Shown piece after piece: positions 35,703-44,934 of a DNA stretch of 64,000 nt (within the stretch, counting starts at the first letter, position 1; each line of letters opens with the position of its first letter). Position numbers and translations under genes: made by a program. This DNA comes from Bacteroidales bacterium. Lineage in GTDB: Bacteria > Bacteroidota > Bacteroidia > Bacteroidales > UBA4417. Location of the stretch: the NCBI GenBank assembly GCA_016707705.1, contig JADJHD010000016.1, positions 122,205 to 186,204 on the forward strand, written 5' to 3'. Under the pieces are notes generated by a model. The model did no database searches and was not told where the DNA came from. It saw nothing but the letters and a program-made list of their open reading frames with translations.

Positions 35703-37436
35703 TCAGGAATGACCCATTGCGGATTGCTCCTCAAAGGAGGACCACTGATAATTGTAGAGGCCATCAATAAGTCGCTTTTCCTTCTCTTCCGGACTCAAAC
35801 TGTCATAGAGCCGCTTCTCCTCTTCGAATTTCTTTTGCTTTTCCTCTTCTACCTTATATATTTCAGCAAGGTAACTGTCTTCAACCCTTTTCTTCAAAAA
35901 GTCATTTGCAACAGAAGGGAATAATTCAAGCAGCAGTTCTTCCTTCTCATCCTTTGCAAGCTTAACTCCTCCATATTCCTCAAATACCGGATTCTCCTGC
36001 CTGCGATAATAGCGGGTATCGTAAGGGGTATCTTCCCTGACTCCTGCTATTTTGTAACGGAATTCAGGATCTATCGGAACAGGTGTCTTTCCATAAACAC
36101 CTTTCACAAGATTTACAAACTGAATCGACTTGGTAGTGTACATTGGGTCTCCCTTGGATTCGTCAATGGCGCAATTTACTGCCTGCACACCAACAATCTG
36201 ACTTGTTGGAGTAACCAATGGAGGGCATCCGGATACCAGCCTTACCATAGGAATCAACTCCATGGCACGTGGAAGAAGTTTTTCAAGTTTAAGCTGTTTC
36301 AACTGAGCAAGCATATTCGAATACATCCCACCTGGAATCTCAGCTTCCCTGATTTTATCATCAGCTTCAGGAAATCCAAACCAGCTTTCCAGCCTGTGAC
36401 ATACCTCCAGAAGATCATCTTCCTTATCGGATTTTGCATAGGCAATGGCTAGTTCAAACAACTGCTCTATATCATTCGGAAGCTTGTCGGTGAGAATATT
36501 GAAGTCACGAGGGAAAGTCCTGGTTGAATCAAATTCTGCAAGCTCATGTCTGATCTCCCTCAGTTCCTTTTCAAGAGCAACAATAGCCTCAAGATTAACA
36601 CCGGTTTCGATATCCATGCGGTCGCAAAACATTTGTACCAGTTCAAATGCAGGTGCAGCTGTGCCTCCCGCGAAACTCATGATGGAGGTGTCAACAATGT
36701 CAACTCCGTTCACAATTGCCATAAGGGTCGAAGCAAGTCCATACCCGGGAGTACAATGAGTATGAAAATCTATGGGGACTGAAATATTCTGCTTCAGCAT
36801 CCTGACTAATCGTCCGGCCTTCCCGGGAGTGATCAGTCCGGCCATATCCTTTATCGTGATAATATCAGCACCAAGTGCTTCACATTCCTTCGCAACCTTG
36901 AGAAAGTACTCCTTGGAAAAAATATGGTTGGGCAATAGCCTGGCATGTAATAGAGCCCTGATCTTTTCACGGGTTGAATAATGTGGATCCACTGTGTAAA
37001 CCACTGTACAGTCGGCAATTCCACCATTCTCCTTTACAAATTTGATGGTAGACTGGATGTTCGTTGTATCATTAAGAGCATCGAAAATGCGCATGATCGA
37101 AATCCCTGATCGGATTGCATTACGATTGAATCCTTCAATTACATCATCAGGATAAGGGTTGTAACCAAAAAGATTTCGCCCCCTCGATAATGCCGTTAGC
37201 AGGGTGCTGCTTCCCATTGCCTGATGTATCATCTCCAGCCGTTCCCAGGGATTTTCGTGCAAATACCTCATCACTGAATCAGGTACTGCTCCACCCCATA
37301 CTTCCATTGCATAAAAACCAGCATCCCTGAAATAGGGCAAAGTACGCTCTACCTGGTTTCTGTTCATCCTGGTGGCAAATAGTGACTGCTGTCCATCACG
37401 CAGCGTAACATCACGAATCAATAACCTTTTTTTCAT
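35703..37436 (-). CDS. oadA: oxaloacetate decarboxylase alpha / pyruvate carboxylase carboxyltransferase subunit without biotin domain
   Basis: The 577-residue protein begins KKRLLIRDVTLRDGQQSLFATRM, the start of the TIM-barrel carboxyltransferase with its metal-binding Asp. It continues with IMRIFDALND, IITIKDMAGL, IDFHTHCTPGYGLAS and the C-terminal PYC_OADA domain (VSGCPPLVTPTSQIVG). The protein ends in a charged helical tail and has no AMKM biotin site, so it must use a separate carrier. The best candidate in the window is the carrier at 15841-16284. A long upstream region has a perfect palindrome at the promoter. Confidence 0.9.
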   Translation of the reverse strand: MKKRLLIRDVTLRDGQQSLFATRMNRNQVERTLPYFRDAGFYAMEVWGGAVPDSVMRYLHENPWERLEMIHQAMGSSTLLTALSRGRNLFGYNPYPDDVIEGFNRNAIRSGISIMRIFDALNDTTNIQSTIKFVKENGGIADCTVVYTVDPHYSTREKIRALLHARLLPNHIFSKEYFLKVAKECEALGADIITIKDMAGLITPGKAGRLVRMLKQNISVPIDFHTHCTPGYGLASTLMAIVNGVDIVDTSIMSFAGGTAAPAFELVQMFCDRMDIETGVNLEAIVALEKELREIRHELAEFDSTRTFPRDFNILTDKLPNDIEQLFELAIAYAKSDKEDDLLEVCHRLESWFGFPEADDKIREAEIPGGMYSNMLAQLKQLKLEKLLPRAMELIPMVRLVSGCPPLVTPTSQIVGVQAVNCAIDESKGDPMYTTKSIQFVNLVKGVYGKTPVPIDPEFRYKIAGVREDTPYDTRYYRRQENPVFEEYGGVKLAKDEKEELLLELFPSVANDFLKKRVEDSYLAEIYKVEEEKQKKFEEEKRLYDSLSPEEKEKRLIDGLYNYQWSSFEEQSAMGHS

Positions 37437-37500
37437 AGAATCAGCGGATTATTGCACCAAAAGCCTGATCACAGGAACAATTTGGCATCATATATCTTTA

Positions 37501-37518
37501 TCTGTTATTTTATTAACA
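37501..37518. promoter_or_regulatory. imperfect second copy of the oadA palindrome
   Basis: TCTGTTATTTTATTAACA shares its left arm exactly with the perfect palindrome 24 bp away and has a related right arm. It may be a second, weaker operator downstream of the oadA transcription start. Confidence 0.4.
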
Positions 37519-37524
37519 AGTCGC

Positions 37525-37544
37525 TCTGTTATTTAAATAACAGA
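37525..37544. promoter_or_regulatory. perfect 20-bp palindrome at the oadA promoter
   Basis: TCTGTTATTTAAATAACAGA is its own reverse complement. It lies one base downstream of the -7 element at 37546-37553 on the minus strand, so it covers the expected transcription start. This fits a repressor operator of the helix-turn-helix dimer type. Confidence 0.6.
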
Positions 37545-37545
37545 A

Positions 37546-37553
37546 CAAAATTA
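37546..37553 (-). promoter_or_regulatory. -7 promoter element for oadA
   Basis: TAATTTTG on the minus strand matches TAnnTTTG, giving a leader of about 100 bases before oadA. Confidence 0.45.
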
Positions 37554-37960
37554 TAAATTAAGATGAAAGCAATATGCCTTTTCACAAAATATTTTATTGA
37601 ATTAGATGTTTGCTTTTTTGACTCCATAGTTATCTGTTTATCTGATGATTATATATACATATTGCTCAATATATTTCTTTGGATGATCTTCACCCGGACT
37701 GTTTTGTCGGTTATTAGAAGCAATTGACCCCCTGGAATGGAGTTTTCATCGAATAAACAAGCGGGCTTTATGGATTAACAATGGAAATTACGACCTTTGA
37801 GCTGGTATTTTCGGAACCTGAATCCCGGATTTCCCATTCAACTTCAGCCTGTTCAGATCTTGCAAGTACCAACGGCTTTCAGACTCTGCTAAATCACAGA
37901 TCTATTTTGCAGGAAACAATCATAGCCCCTGATTAAACCAACCCATTTAAAACCAAAACC
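37554..37960. other. intergenic region between oadA and the M49-like gene
   Basis: About 400 bp. It contains a 51-codon plus-strand frame (37781-37936) of unconvincing composition. No RNA gene or terminator was recognised, and the promoter of the M49-like gene was not clear. Confidence 0.5.
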
Positions 37961-39622
37961 ATGTTCAAGAAGCTAATCCCCCTGGTTATGTGTCTCGCAC
38001 TTAGCCTTGCCTTTTCCACCTCATGTAAAAATGGGAATAACAAGGATTCAAATACAACTGACTCAACAGCCATGAACGAAATGCAATCCAGGGTGAATGA
38101 ATATGCCACTGTCAAGCTAACAACCGACCTCAACCAGCTTACTGATTCTGAAAGGAAAATGATCCCAATTCTTCTGGAAGCTGCTGCAATCATGGACGAC
38201 ATCTTCTGGGAACAAACCCTGGGCAATAAATCCGCATTCCTCGACACTATTGCCGACCCGACTACAAGGAGATTTGCAGAAATCAACTATGGCCCCTGGG
38301 ACAGGCTCGACGGCAACAAGCCCTTTGTTTCCGGTTTTGGCGAAAAACCCAAGGGTGCAAACTTCTACCCTGCCGATATGAGCAAGGAAGAATTTGAAGC
38401 ATTCAAAGACCCGAATAAATCAAGTATGTACACTCTGCTCCGCAGGGATGCTTCCGGGAAACTAAGCTGCATCTGGTTCCATGATGCGTATAAGGAAAAA
38501 ACCGCCAAAGCATCTGAACTTCTGTTACAGGCATCTGAACTGGCTGAAGATGCCGGACTGAAGAAATACCTGAAACTTCGTGCTAAGGCCCTGCTTACCG
38601 ATGACTACTTCGAAAGTGATATGGCCTGGATGGATATGAAAACCAATACCCTCGACATCGTTGTTGGCCCTATTGAAAACTACGAAGATGAACTCTTTGG
38701 AACCAAAGCCGCTCATGAATCAAGTGTGCTTGTAAAAGACAAGGAATGGAGCAAAAAACTTGAGAAATACAGCGCCATGCTCCCTGCCCTTCAGAAAGAC
38801 CTGCCATGTGAGCCTCAGTATAAGAAGGAAGTACCCGGATCCTCATCCGACCTCAATGCCTATGATATCCTTTATTATGCAGGAAACAGCAATTCAGGTG
38901 GAAAAACCATTGCTATCAACCTTCCAAATGATGAAAAGGTGCAGCTGGCAAAAGGCAGTCGCCGACTACAACTCAAGAATGCCATGAGAGCAAAGTTCGA
39001 CAAGATCCTGCTTCCAATTTCCACTATCCTCATTGATCCGGCCCAAAGACAGAATATCAAATTCGATGCATTCTTCAGCAATGTTATGTTCCACGAGGTT
39101 GCTCACGGACTCGGCATCAAGAATACAATTACAGGCAAGGGAACGGTCAGGGAAGCCCTAAAGGAACAGTATTCCGGCTGGGAAGAAGCCAAGGCTGACA
39201 TTCTCGGTCTATACCTGGTGACCAAACTAATTGAAAAAGGTGAACTTACCAGTATCACTGCCGAAGATGCCTATGTTACCTATATGGCCGGTCTCATCCG
39301 CTCCGTCCGCTTCGGTGCTGCAGAAGCCCATGGCAAAGCCAATATGATGTGCTTTAATTTCTTTGAGGACAAGGGTGCTTTCTCAGTTAATGCAGATGGC
39401 ACTTTCAAGGTTGACTTCGAGAAGACCAGACTTGCCATGAACGAATGGAGCGCATTCATTCTTAAAATAGAAGGTGACGGTGATTATGCCAAAGCCGTGG
39501 AATACATCGCAGCCAACGGACTCGTCAGGGATGAATTGAAAAAAGGCATTGAAAAACTGCAAACAGCAAACATTCCTAAGGATGTTGTGTTTGAACAGGG
39601 TAAAACTGCACTTGGACTCTAA
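37961..39622 (+). CDS. zinc metallopeptidase lipoprotein, M49 (dipeptidyl-peptidase III)-like
   Basis: The 553-residue protein has a lipoprotein signal with Cys22 (AFSTSCKNG). The zinc site is seen in VMFHEVAHGLGIKN, with a downstream glutamate pair in WEEAKADILGLY, as in M49 peptidases. Classical DPP III has the six-residue HExxxH motif, whereas here the spacing is HExxH. Overall similarity is judged from motif context only. It would cleave peptides at the cell surface or periplasm. A DPP7-type peptidase gene follows after 50 bp on the same strand, so the pair probably acts together on extracellular peptides. Confidence 0.7.
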   Translation: MFKKLIPLVMCLALSLAFSTSCKNGNNKDSNTTDSTAMNEMQSRVNEYATVKLTTDLNQLTDSERKMIPILLEAAAIMDDIFWEQTLGNKSAFLDTIADPTTRRFAEINYGPWDRLDGNKPFVSGFGEKPKGANFYPADMSKEEFEAFKDPNKSSMYTLLRRDASGKLSCIWFHDAYKEKTAKASELLLQASELAEDAGLKKYLKLRAKALLTDDYFESDMAWMDMKTNTLDIVVGPIENYEDELFGTKAAHESSVLVKDKEWSKKLEKYSAMLPALQKDLPCEPQYKKEVPGSSSDLNAYDILYYAGNSNSGGKTIAINLPNDEKVQLAKGSRRLQLKNAMRAKFDKILLPISTILIDPAQRQNIKFDAFFSNVMFHEVAHGLGIKNTITGKGTVREALKEQYSGWEEAKADILGLYLVTKLIEKGELTSITAEDAYVTYMAGLIRSVRFGAAEAHGKANMMCFNFFEDKGAFSVNADGTFKVDFEKTRLAMNEWSAFILKIEGDGDYAKAVEYIAANGLVRDELKKGIEKLQTANIPKDVVFEQGKTALGL

Positions 39623-39672
39623 ACAGCAATAAATACTAATCTCTAAACTAATCTCAATCAAACAATAACAAA

Positions 39673-41836
39673 ATGAAAAAACTGATCTTTACCTTACTAA
39701 CCGCCATCAGTTTAGGTTTTTCTTCCTATGCATCAGAAACTCCTGATGAAGGCATGTGGTTACCTATGTTCGTTGAAAGGTTAAACTATGTCGATATGCA
39801 AAAAATGGGGCTTCATCTTACACCCCAGGAATTATACAGCATCAACAGTTCCAGCCTTAAGGACGCTATCGTTAGCCTTGGTGGATTCTGCACAGCAGAA
39901 GTAGTTTCTCCCGAAGGACTTCTTTTCACCAATCACCACTGTGGATATGATGCCATTCAGAAACACAGCTCCGTTGACCATGACTACCTCACCGATGGCT
40001 TCTGGGCTATGCGCAAGGAAGAGGAACTCATGAATGAAGGTCTTACCGTTTCATTCCTGGTCCGCATGGATGATGTAACTGCTGATGTGCTTGCCGATGT
40101 TACTGCCGAAATGGATGAGAAGGAAAGGTCCGCAGCTATTACAAAGAAAATTGAAAGCCTCAAAAAGGAAGCTAACGAAGATGGAAAATACCAGGTTGAG
40201 CTGAAAAGCTTCTTCAACGGAAAACGAATACTATCGTTTTATCTATCAGGTATACAAGGATGTCAGGCTCGTAGGAGCTCCTCCTTCAAGCATTGGTAAA
40301 TTCGGCGGAGATACCGACAACTGGATGTGGCCTCGCCATACCGGTGATTTCAGTGTATTCAGGATCTATACTGCTCCTGATGGCACACCAGCCGAATATG
40401 CCAAGGAAAATGTTCCCTTCAAGTCAACCCGCTACCTTCCTGTTTCACTTAAAGGATACAAAAAGAATGATTTTGCCATGATCTGGGGATATCCCGGACA
40501 AACCGACCGCTACCGCAGCAGCTGGGGCGTTGATGCTACCCTGAATGATATCAACCCTTCCATTATAAAGGTTCTGGGCAAAACCCTGGAAATCCAGAAA
40601 GAAGGAATGGATGCCGATAATGCTGTAAGGATTGCCTACGCCTCCACTTATGCCGGAATTGCTAACTTCTGGAAGAACAAGCTTGGTGAAAGCCGCGACC
40701 TTAAACGACTGGATGTTATTGAGCTGAAGCAGAAAATTGAAGCTGATTTCGCCACCTGGGTTAATGCTGAACCTTCCAGAAAAGAGAAATACGGTGAAGT
40801 GCTGAGCACCCTTGCTGATGTTTATGGCCAGTACAAACAGCAGAACCTCTACCCAATGATCTGGAGAACACAGCTCTGTTTCTTTGGCTCCAAGGCATTT
40901 GCTTTCCCCGGACAGGCTGACGGAATTGAAACCATCCTTAAGAGCGGAGCAAAGGGCGAAGACTTGAAGAAGCAGATGGAAAAATATGCTGAAATCTCGA
41001 ATGATAACTTCAAGGATTACAACAACCAGATTGAGCAGAATGTATACACTGCCATGCTGGAGATGTTCAGGGCCGATATTCCTGCCAGCCAGCATCCTGA
41101 AATTTACAGCCTCATCGACAAGAAATTCAAGGGAGATTGTAAAGCTTTTGTTGCTGAGATGTTTGAAAATTCAATCTTCTGCACCGAAGCTGCCTTCAAT
41201 GCATTCATTGCAAAGCCTTCCCTCAAGAAATTGCAGAATGACCTTGCACTCAAGACCTACTCTGCATTTATGGAGAATTTCCAGAAAGCTCAGGCTACCA
41301 ATCAGCAGCTCTCAGCAAGAAATAAGAAAGCTCAAAGACTTTTCATTGCCGGACTTCGCGAAATGAATCCTGACAAGAGCTACTATCCTGATGCCAACAG
41401 TACCATGCGCATGACCTACGGCAAGGTCCTGGATTATTATCCTGCAGATGCCGTTCATTATAACTTTTACACCACACTCGACGGTGTAATGATGAAGGAA
41501 GATCCTACAAACGAAGAATTCATCGTTCCTGCCAAACTCAAGGAGCTTTACAAGAGCCTTGATTATGGACAGTATGGTGAAGATGGTAAAATGGTTACCT
41601 GCTTCCTTACTGATAACGACATCACCGGTGGTAACTCAGGTAGTCCTGTTATCAATGGTGACGGAGAACTTATTGGAATCGCATTCGATGGCAACTGGGA
41701 AGCAATGAGCGGCAATATTGCCTTTGAGCCCGAACTTCAGAGAACCATCAACGTGGATATCCGTTACGTTCTTTTCGTAATCGACAAATATGCCGGTGCA
41801 AAGAACCTTATCGACGAACTTACTATTGTCAAGTAG
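39673..41836 (+). pseudogene. S46 dipeptidyl-peptidase 7, disrupted by a 1-bp frameshift
   Basis: The frame starts MKKLIFTLLTAI with a signal peptide and is colinear with the intact S46 gene at 47519-49669. It holds the catalytic His region FTNHHCGYDAIQ. After FFNG the frame breaks at an A4 run (40221-40224). Removing one A restores GNEYYRFIYQVYKDVRLVGAPP and the remainder, with the Asp region WPRHTGDFSVF and the Ser region GNSGSPVING. The corrected protein would be about 720 residues. FDGNWEAMSG, with Gly at the S1 pocket, indicates DPP7 rather than DPP11 specificity. As written, translation stops at 40299. The rest of the gene is otherwise undamaged, so the lesion is either very recent or a sequencing error. 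Confidence 0.9.
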
Positions 41837-41859
41837 AAAATCCTTGTTTTATAGTGTTG

Positions 41860-41892
41860 AAAGGGCTTCCAATTGGGAGCCCTTTTATTTTG
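41860..41892 (+). terminator. intrinsic terminator after the DPP7-type gene
   Basis: Arms AAAGGGCT (41860-41867) and AGCCCTTT (41878-41885), extended by inner CC/GG pairs, are followed by TATTTT. The hairpin lies 24 bp past the stop. Confidence 0.8.
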
Positions 41893-41938
41893 CCTGCGGC
41901 TTTTTGACCTAAAAGCCTCAAAAAAGCTATTTTCTTCC

Positions 41939-41946
41939 TACATTTG
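41939..41946 (+). promoter_or_regulatory. -7 promoter element for the acyltransferase gene
   Basis: TACATTTG is an exact TAnnTTTG match, 23 bp before the TTG start at 41970. Confidence 0.45.
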
Positions 41947-41969
41947 ACAATTACAAATAAGTGTAGATT

Positions 41970-43112
41970 TTGGAAGAAAAACAGAAATCATCGGTATATA
42001 TCCCTCAATTTGATATTATCCGGTTCTTTGCAGCCTTCATGATTGTTATTTACCATGCATATATCGCATGGAAAGGCTGGTTCGGACTTCCCGGCATACT
42101 CTCAGCCGGTGATTACAAAACGTTTACCTACACCGGCCAGCATATCGACCAGTTTATGAGAAACCTTCCCTTCGGTGTGGATATTTTCTTCTTTATAAGC
42201 GGTTATCTGCTCACATACCTGCTGGTGGTTGAAAAGGAAAAGTATGGTAAGGTAAATATTCCCAATTTCTACATTCGTCGTGGATTGCGTATTTGGCCGC
42301 TTTACTTCTTTCTGGTGGCAGTTGCTCCCTTTCTTGTAAGCTGGCTTGGAGAAAAACAGCCGGTATACTGGCCAACCATTGCCCTCATCAACAATTTCCA
42401 TACAATCTGGACTCAGGAATGGGCATATCCTTTCGCTCACTTCTGGTCAATTTGCATTGAAGAACATTTCTATATCTTCTGGCCAATAATCATAGCCTTT
42501 ATCCCGGTAAAGAAGCTGCCGTTAGCAATAACCCTTTTGATAGGATTCAGCTGGCTCTATAAAATCTATACCTATATCTGGCTGCCGGCTAACTGGTATC
42601 AGTTATACCTCCACACCTTCAGCCGAATGGATGTAATACTTCTCGGAGGATTGCTTGCTGTTTTCTCCCTCCGCAAGCCCTTTAAATTTAAGCTTCACTG
42701 GAGTGCAATACTCACAATATCCGTGATTTTGGTCTTCCTGCTTGCTTTCGATGACCTCAGCAACTTTGAGAATATGCTGAACGGAGTAACCAGAAGGTTT
42801 GTTTATATTAGTCTGGTTGGACTGATCATGCTTGACCTGCTTTTCAACCCTGAACGGAAATTTACCTCGGTACTGTTTAAACCGTTTATGTATCTGGGTA
42901 AGGTGTCGTACGGAATCTATATGTATGGAAATATTCTGGTGCTGGTAGTAATCAAGAAGGTTGTTCTGCTTTACAATATCAACAACATATATATCTATTT
43001 CGCTGCCATAATACTCCTCAGCCTGGTGATTCCCGTGATGAGCTATGAACTTCTGGAAAAACCCTTCCTGAAACTCAAGCAGAGGTTTTCACTTATTAAA
43101 ACAAGATTCTAG
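41970..43112 (+). CDS. acyltransferase 3 family membrane protein (OafA/YrhL-like)
   Basis: The 380-residue integral membrane protein has about ten helices. It starts with the family signature FDIIRFFAAFMIVIYHAYIAW, containing the active His, followed by FFFISGYLLTYLLVV, YIRRGLRIWPLYFFLV and HFWSICIEEHFYIFWP. Such enzymes move acetyl or other acyl groups to surface sugars, often LPS O-antigen or capsule. The start is a TTG at 41970, since no ATG occurs before the first helix. It stands alone between two unrelated units. Confidence 0.9.
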   Translation: MEEKQKSSVYIPQFDIIRFFAAFMIVIYHAYIAWKGWFGLPGILSAGDYKTFTYTGQHIDQFMRNLPFGVDIFFFISGYLLTYLLVVEKEKYGKVNIPNFYIRRGLRIWPLYFFLVAVAPFLVSWLGEKQPVYWPTIALINNFHTIWTQEWAYPFAHFWSICIEEHFYIFWPIIIAFIPVKKLPLAITLLIGFSWLYKIYTYIWLPANWYQLYLHTFSRMDVILLGGLLAVFSLRKPFKFKLHWSAILTISVILVFLLAFDDLSNFENMLNGVTRRFVYISLVGLIMLDLLFNPERKFTSVLFKPFMYLGKVSYGIYMYGNILVLVVIKKVVLLYNINNIYIYFAAIILLSLVIPVMSYELLEKPFLKLKQRFSLIKTRF

Positions 43113-43409
43113 GGCATATCCAGTTTCTAAGCAGAAGAATTCGATTCTTCTCCCATATTATTGATACCAACACTGATTGCAAACAATTGCTTTGCAGAGT
43201 TTGTTATTATATCTCGACTTCGTGCTTCATCCAACCTGAATTTGGAACAATGAAGATGAGTATTGAAGGTCCTTTCAACTCAAACTCATTCAGTCCACAG
43301 CAAGTTCAGCCTGATAGAAATCAAAAAGATTAGGAAATCCATATTACCATTTGTCGAACTTCGTTATTAAGTGTTCTATTCAAGTATTTTACCCTCAAAT
43401 AATTTTGCC
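43113..43409. other. intergenic region, nothing recognised
   Basis: About 300 bp between the acyltransferase stop and a lipoprotein start. No hairpin, RNA or ORF stands out. TAATTTTG at 43400-43407 matches a -7 element but ends only two bases before the ATG. Confidence 0.5.
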
Positions 43410-44162
43410 ATGAACTCTTTCCCATCCATTAAAGTGCAATTATTCGTGCTTCTGTCTGCGATAGCCGTTTCCTTTATTTCCTGTGTAAAGGAAGAAGATA
43501 CAAAACTGGCAATTGATGTGGCTGCAGCAACTGCTATCAATTTTGATGATGCCTCAGGGGTGCTTGATGCAATAAGAAATGTTAGCTATGTAAATACAGC
43601 AGGCTTTGAAGTACCGATTGAAACCAATTCAGCTGTTGCGGCATTTACCGCCACTCCCGGATCTTCAACCCTTCTGGATGCGGGAACTGTAAAACTGAAC
43701 GAAAAAGCACTGACTAAATATGATAACAACTCCTACGTATATCAGGATTTGCTTTCTCCCCTCGATTTGAGCACTGTAACCTGGCAGGTTGATGGCAATG
43801 GAAGCATTCCGGTATTTACCAAAACCGTCAGCAAATCAGTCCCCTCCTTCTCAGGATACAATCTGCTTCCGACTTCAATCACAAAGAGTTCCGGAGTAAC
43901 CATCAATCTCAGCGGACAGGTTTCATCAGCCGATTCTGTTTATGTAGTCATTGCTGACTACCAGAGTAAATGGATAATTAAACGAATCGGAGGGACAGCC
44001 GGCAGCGCTAGCTTTACAGCTTCTGAACTTGAGGGGCTTGCCGTTGGAAACGGACTCATTCAGATTTCTGCTTTCAACCTGACCGCAGAAACGATAAGCA
44101 ATAAGAAATTCTATTTTGTGAATCAGGCTGTATATAGCCGGGGAGATGTGACTATTGAATAG
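43410..44162 (+). CDS. hypothetical lipoprotein, beta-rich
   Basis: The 250-residue protein has a lipoprotein signal with Cys25 (VSFISCVKEED). The rest is rich in Ser, Thr, Val and Asn, consistent with beta-sandwich domains: an N-terminal part that includes VPIETNSAVAAF and VYQDLLSPLDLSTVTWQV, and a C-terminal part that includes VTINLSGQVSSADSVYVVIADY. I recognise no family. A GTG at 43371 would add 13 residues, but the ATG at 43410 gives a normal signal peptide. The gene converges on the Lys/Thr-rich protein gene and shares a two-way terminator with it. Confidence 0.75.
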   Translation: MNSFPSIKVQLFVLLSAIAVSFISCVKEEDTKLAIDVAAATAINFDDASGVLDAIRNVSYVNTAGFEVPIETNSAVAAFTATPGSSTLLDAGTVKLNEKALTKYDNNSYVYQDLLSPLDLSTVTWQVDGNGSIPVFTKTVSKSVPSFSGYNLLPTSITKSSGVTINLSGQVSSADSVYVVIADYQSKWIIKRIGGTAGSASFTASELEGLAVGNGLIQISAFNLTAETISNKKFYFVNQAVYSRGDVTIE

Positions 44163-44198
44163 TCAATTGCAATTATCTGAATTTTAAAAGGATCTAAT

Positions 44199-44236
44199 AA
44201 AAGAGGGCTGATTCTGTTGAATCAGCCCTCTTTTTA
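44199..44236. terminator. bidirectional intrinsic terminator
   Basis: AAAAGAGGGCTGATT (from 44199) pairs with AATCAGCCCTCTTTTT (44220-44235) around a 6-base loop. A runs on the left and T runs on the right let it stop transcription from both converging genes. Confidence 0.9.
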
Positions 44237-44257
44237 TATGTATCCTGTGAGAATATC

Positions 44258-44821
44258 TTACTTAACCTTAACGCCGGTTTTCTTTTCCTGAGTAACTGTA
44301 GTTGTTTTCTTTGTGGTTTGAGCAGCTGGTTTGCCGGATGTAGTCGTTTGAGTGGTAGTTGCAGGCTTACCCTTTGGCTGGGTGGCTGGCTTGGCTTCAG
44401 GCTTTGCTGGCTGAGTGGTCGCGGGAGTTGTTTTAGCATGACCGTTGGGATCCATCCAAACAGGCTTATTGTTACGTGGCTTGCTTACAGTTCCCTGCTT
44501 TTGCTGTTGAGTGGTCTTGCTGGTAGCGGCAGGAGCGGCAGGTTTGGTGGCAGGCTTGGTTGTGCCGGTATTGCCACCTGTCGGGGTTGTTTTTCCACCA
44601 CCTTTTTTATATTCATTAGCCCGCTTTTTAGCTTCTTCAGCTTGCTGCGGAGTCATTCCATTATACTTTTTTTTCAGCTCTGCCTGACGCTTTTTATTTT
44701 TCTCCAGGTTTTCCTGCTTCTGCTTATCGGAAGCTGTGCCAACCTTCTGACTGAATCCAGGATTAACAATAAAAAAGAATCCGGTAAGGAAACTGATTGC
44801 AATTACGGTTTTCGCTTTCAT
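44258..44821 (-). CDS. secreted low-complexity Lys/Thr/Pro/Ala-rich protein
   Basis: This 187-residue protein has a signal peptide (cleavage near NPGFSQ) and a charged helical stretch (about 32-75) with NGMTPQQAEEAKKRANEYKKG. A long disordered tail (about 75-187) of Lys, Thr, Pro, Ala and Gln follows, with repeats like PATKPAAPAAT and KPATQPKGKPATT. No catalytic domain is visible. The strongly basic tail could bind polyanions or the cell wall, which is inference. Codon usage is skewed by composition, so coding status rests on the signal peptide and the terminator placed exactly behind it. Confidence 0.7.
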   Translation of the reverse strand: MKAKTVIAISFLTGFFFIVNPGFSQKVGTASDKQKQENLEKNKKRQAELKKKYNGMTPQQAEEAKKRANEYKKGGGKTTPTGGNTGTTKPATKPAAPAATSKTTQQQKQGTVSKPRNNKPVWMDPNGHAKTTPATTQPAKPEAKPATQPKGKPATTTQTTTSGKPAAQTTKKTTTVTQEKKTGVKVK

Positions 44822-44934
44822 GATATTTGTGTTTTATTTATTTCTAATCGGGCATTGTTTGCAAACTCCATGCCACGATTATTGAATATTGTCAAATTGA
44901 AGTCTCACCAAAAATATGGTAGGACTTGAAAGGC

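Noticed and set aside
37781..37936. 51-codon plus-strand frame just before the M49-like gene
   Set aside because: ATG to TAA is open, but composition is unremarkable, no signal peptide or motif is seen and no relative is recognised.
40445..41095. 216-codon minus-strand frame inside the DPP7-type gene
   Set aside because: Antisense shadow of the S46 coding frame; the plus strand is clearly coding.
44318..44929. 203-codon plus-strand frame opposite the Lys/Thr-rich protein
   Set aside because: It is a shadow created by the biased composition of the opposite strand and lacks a promoter or signal.
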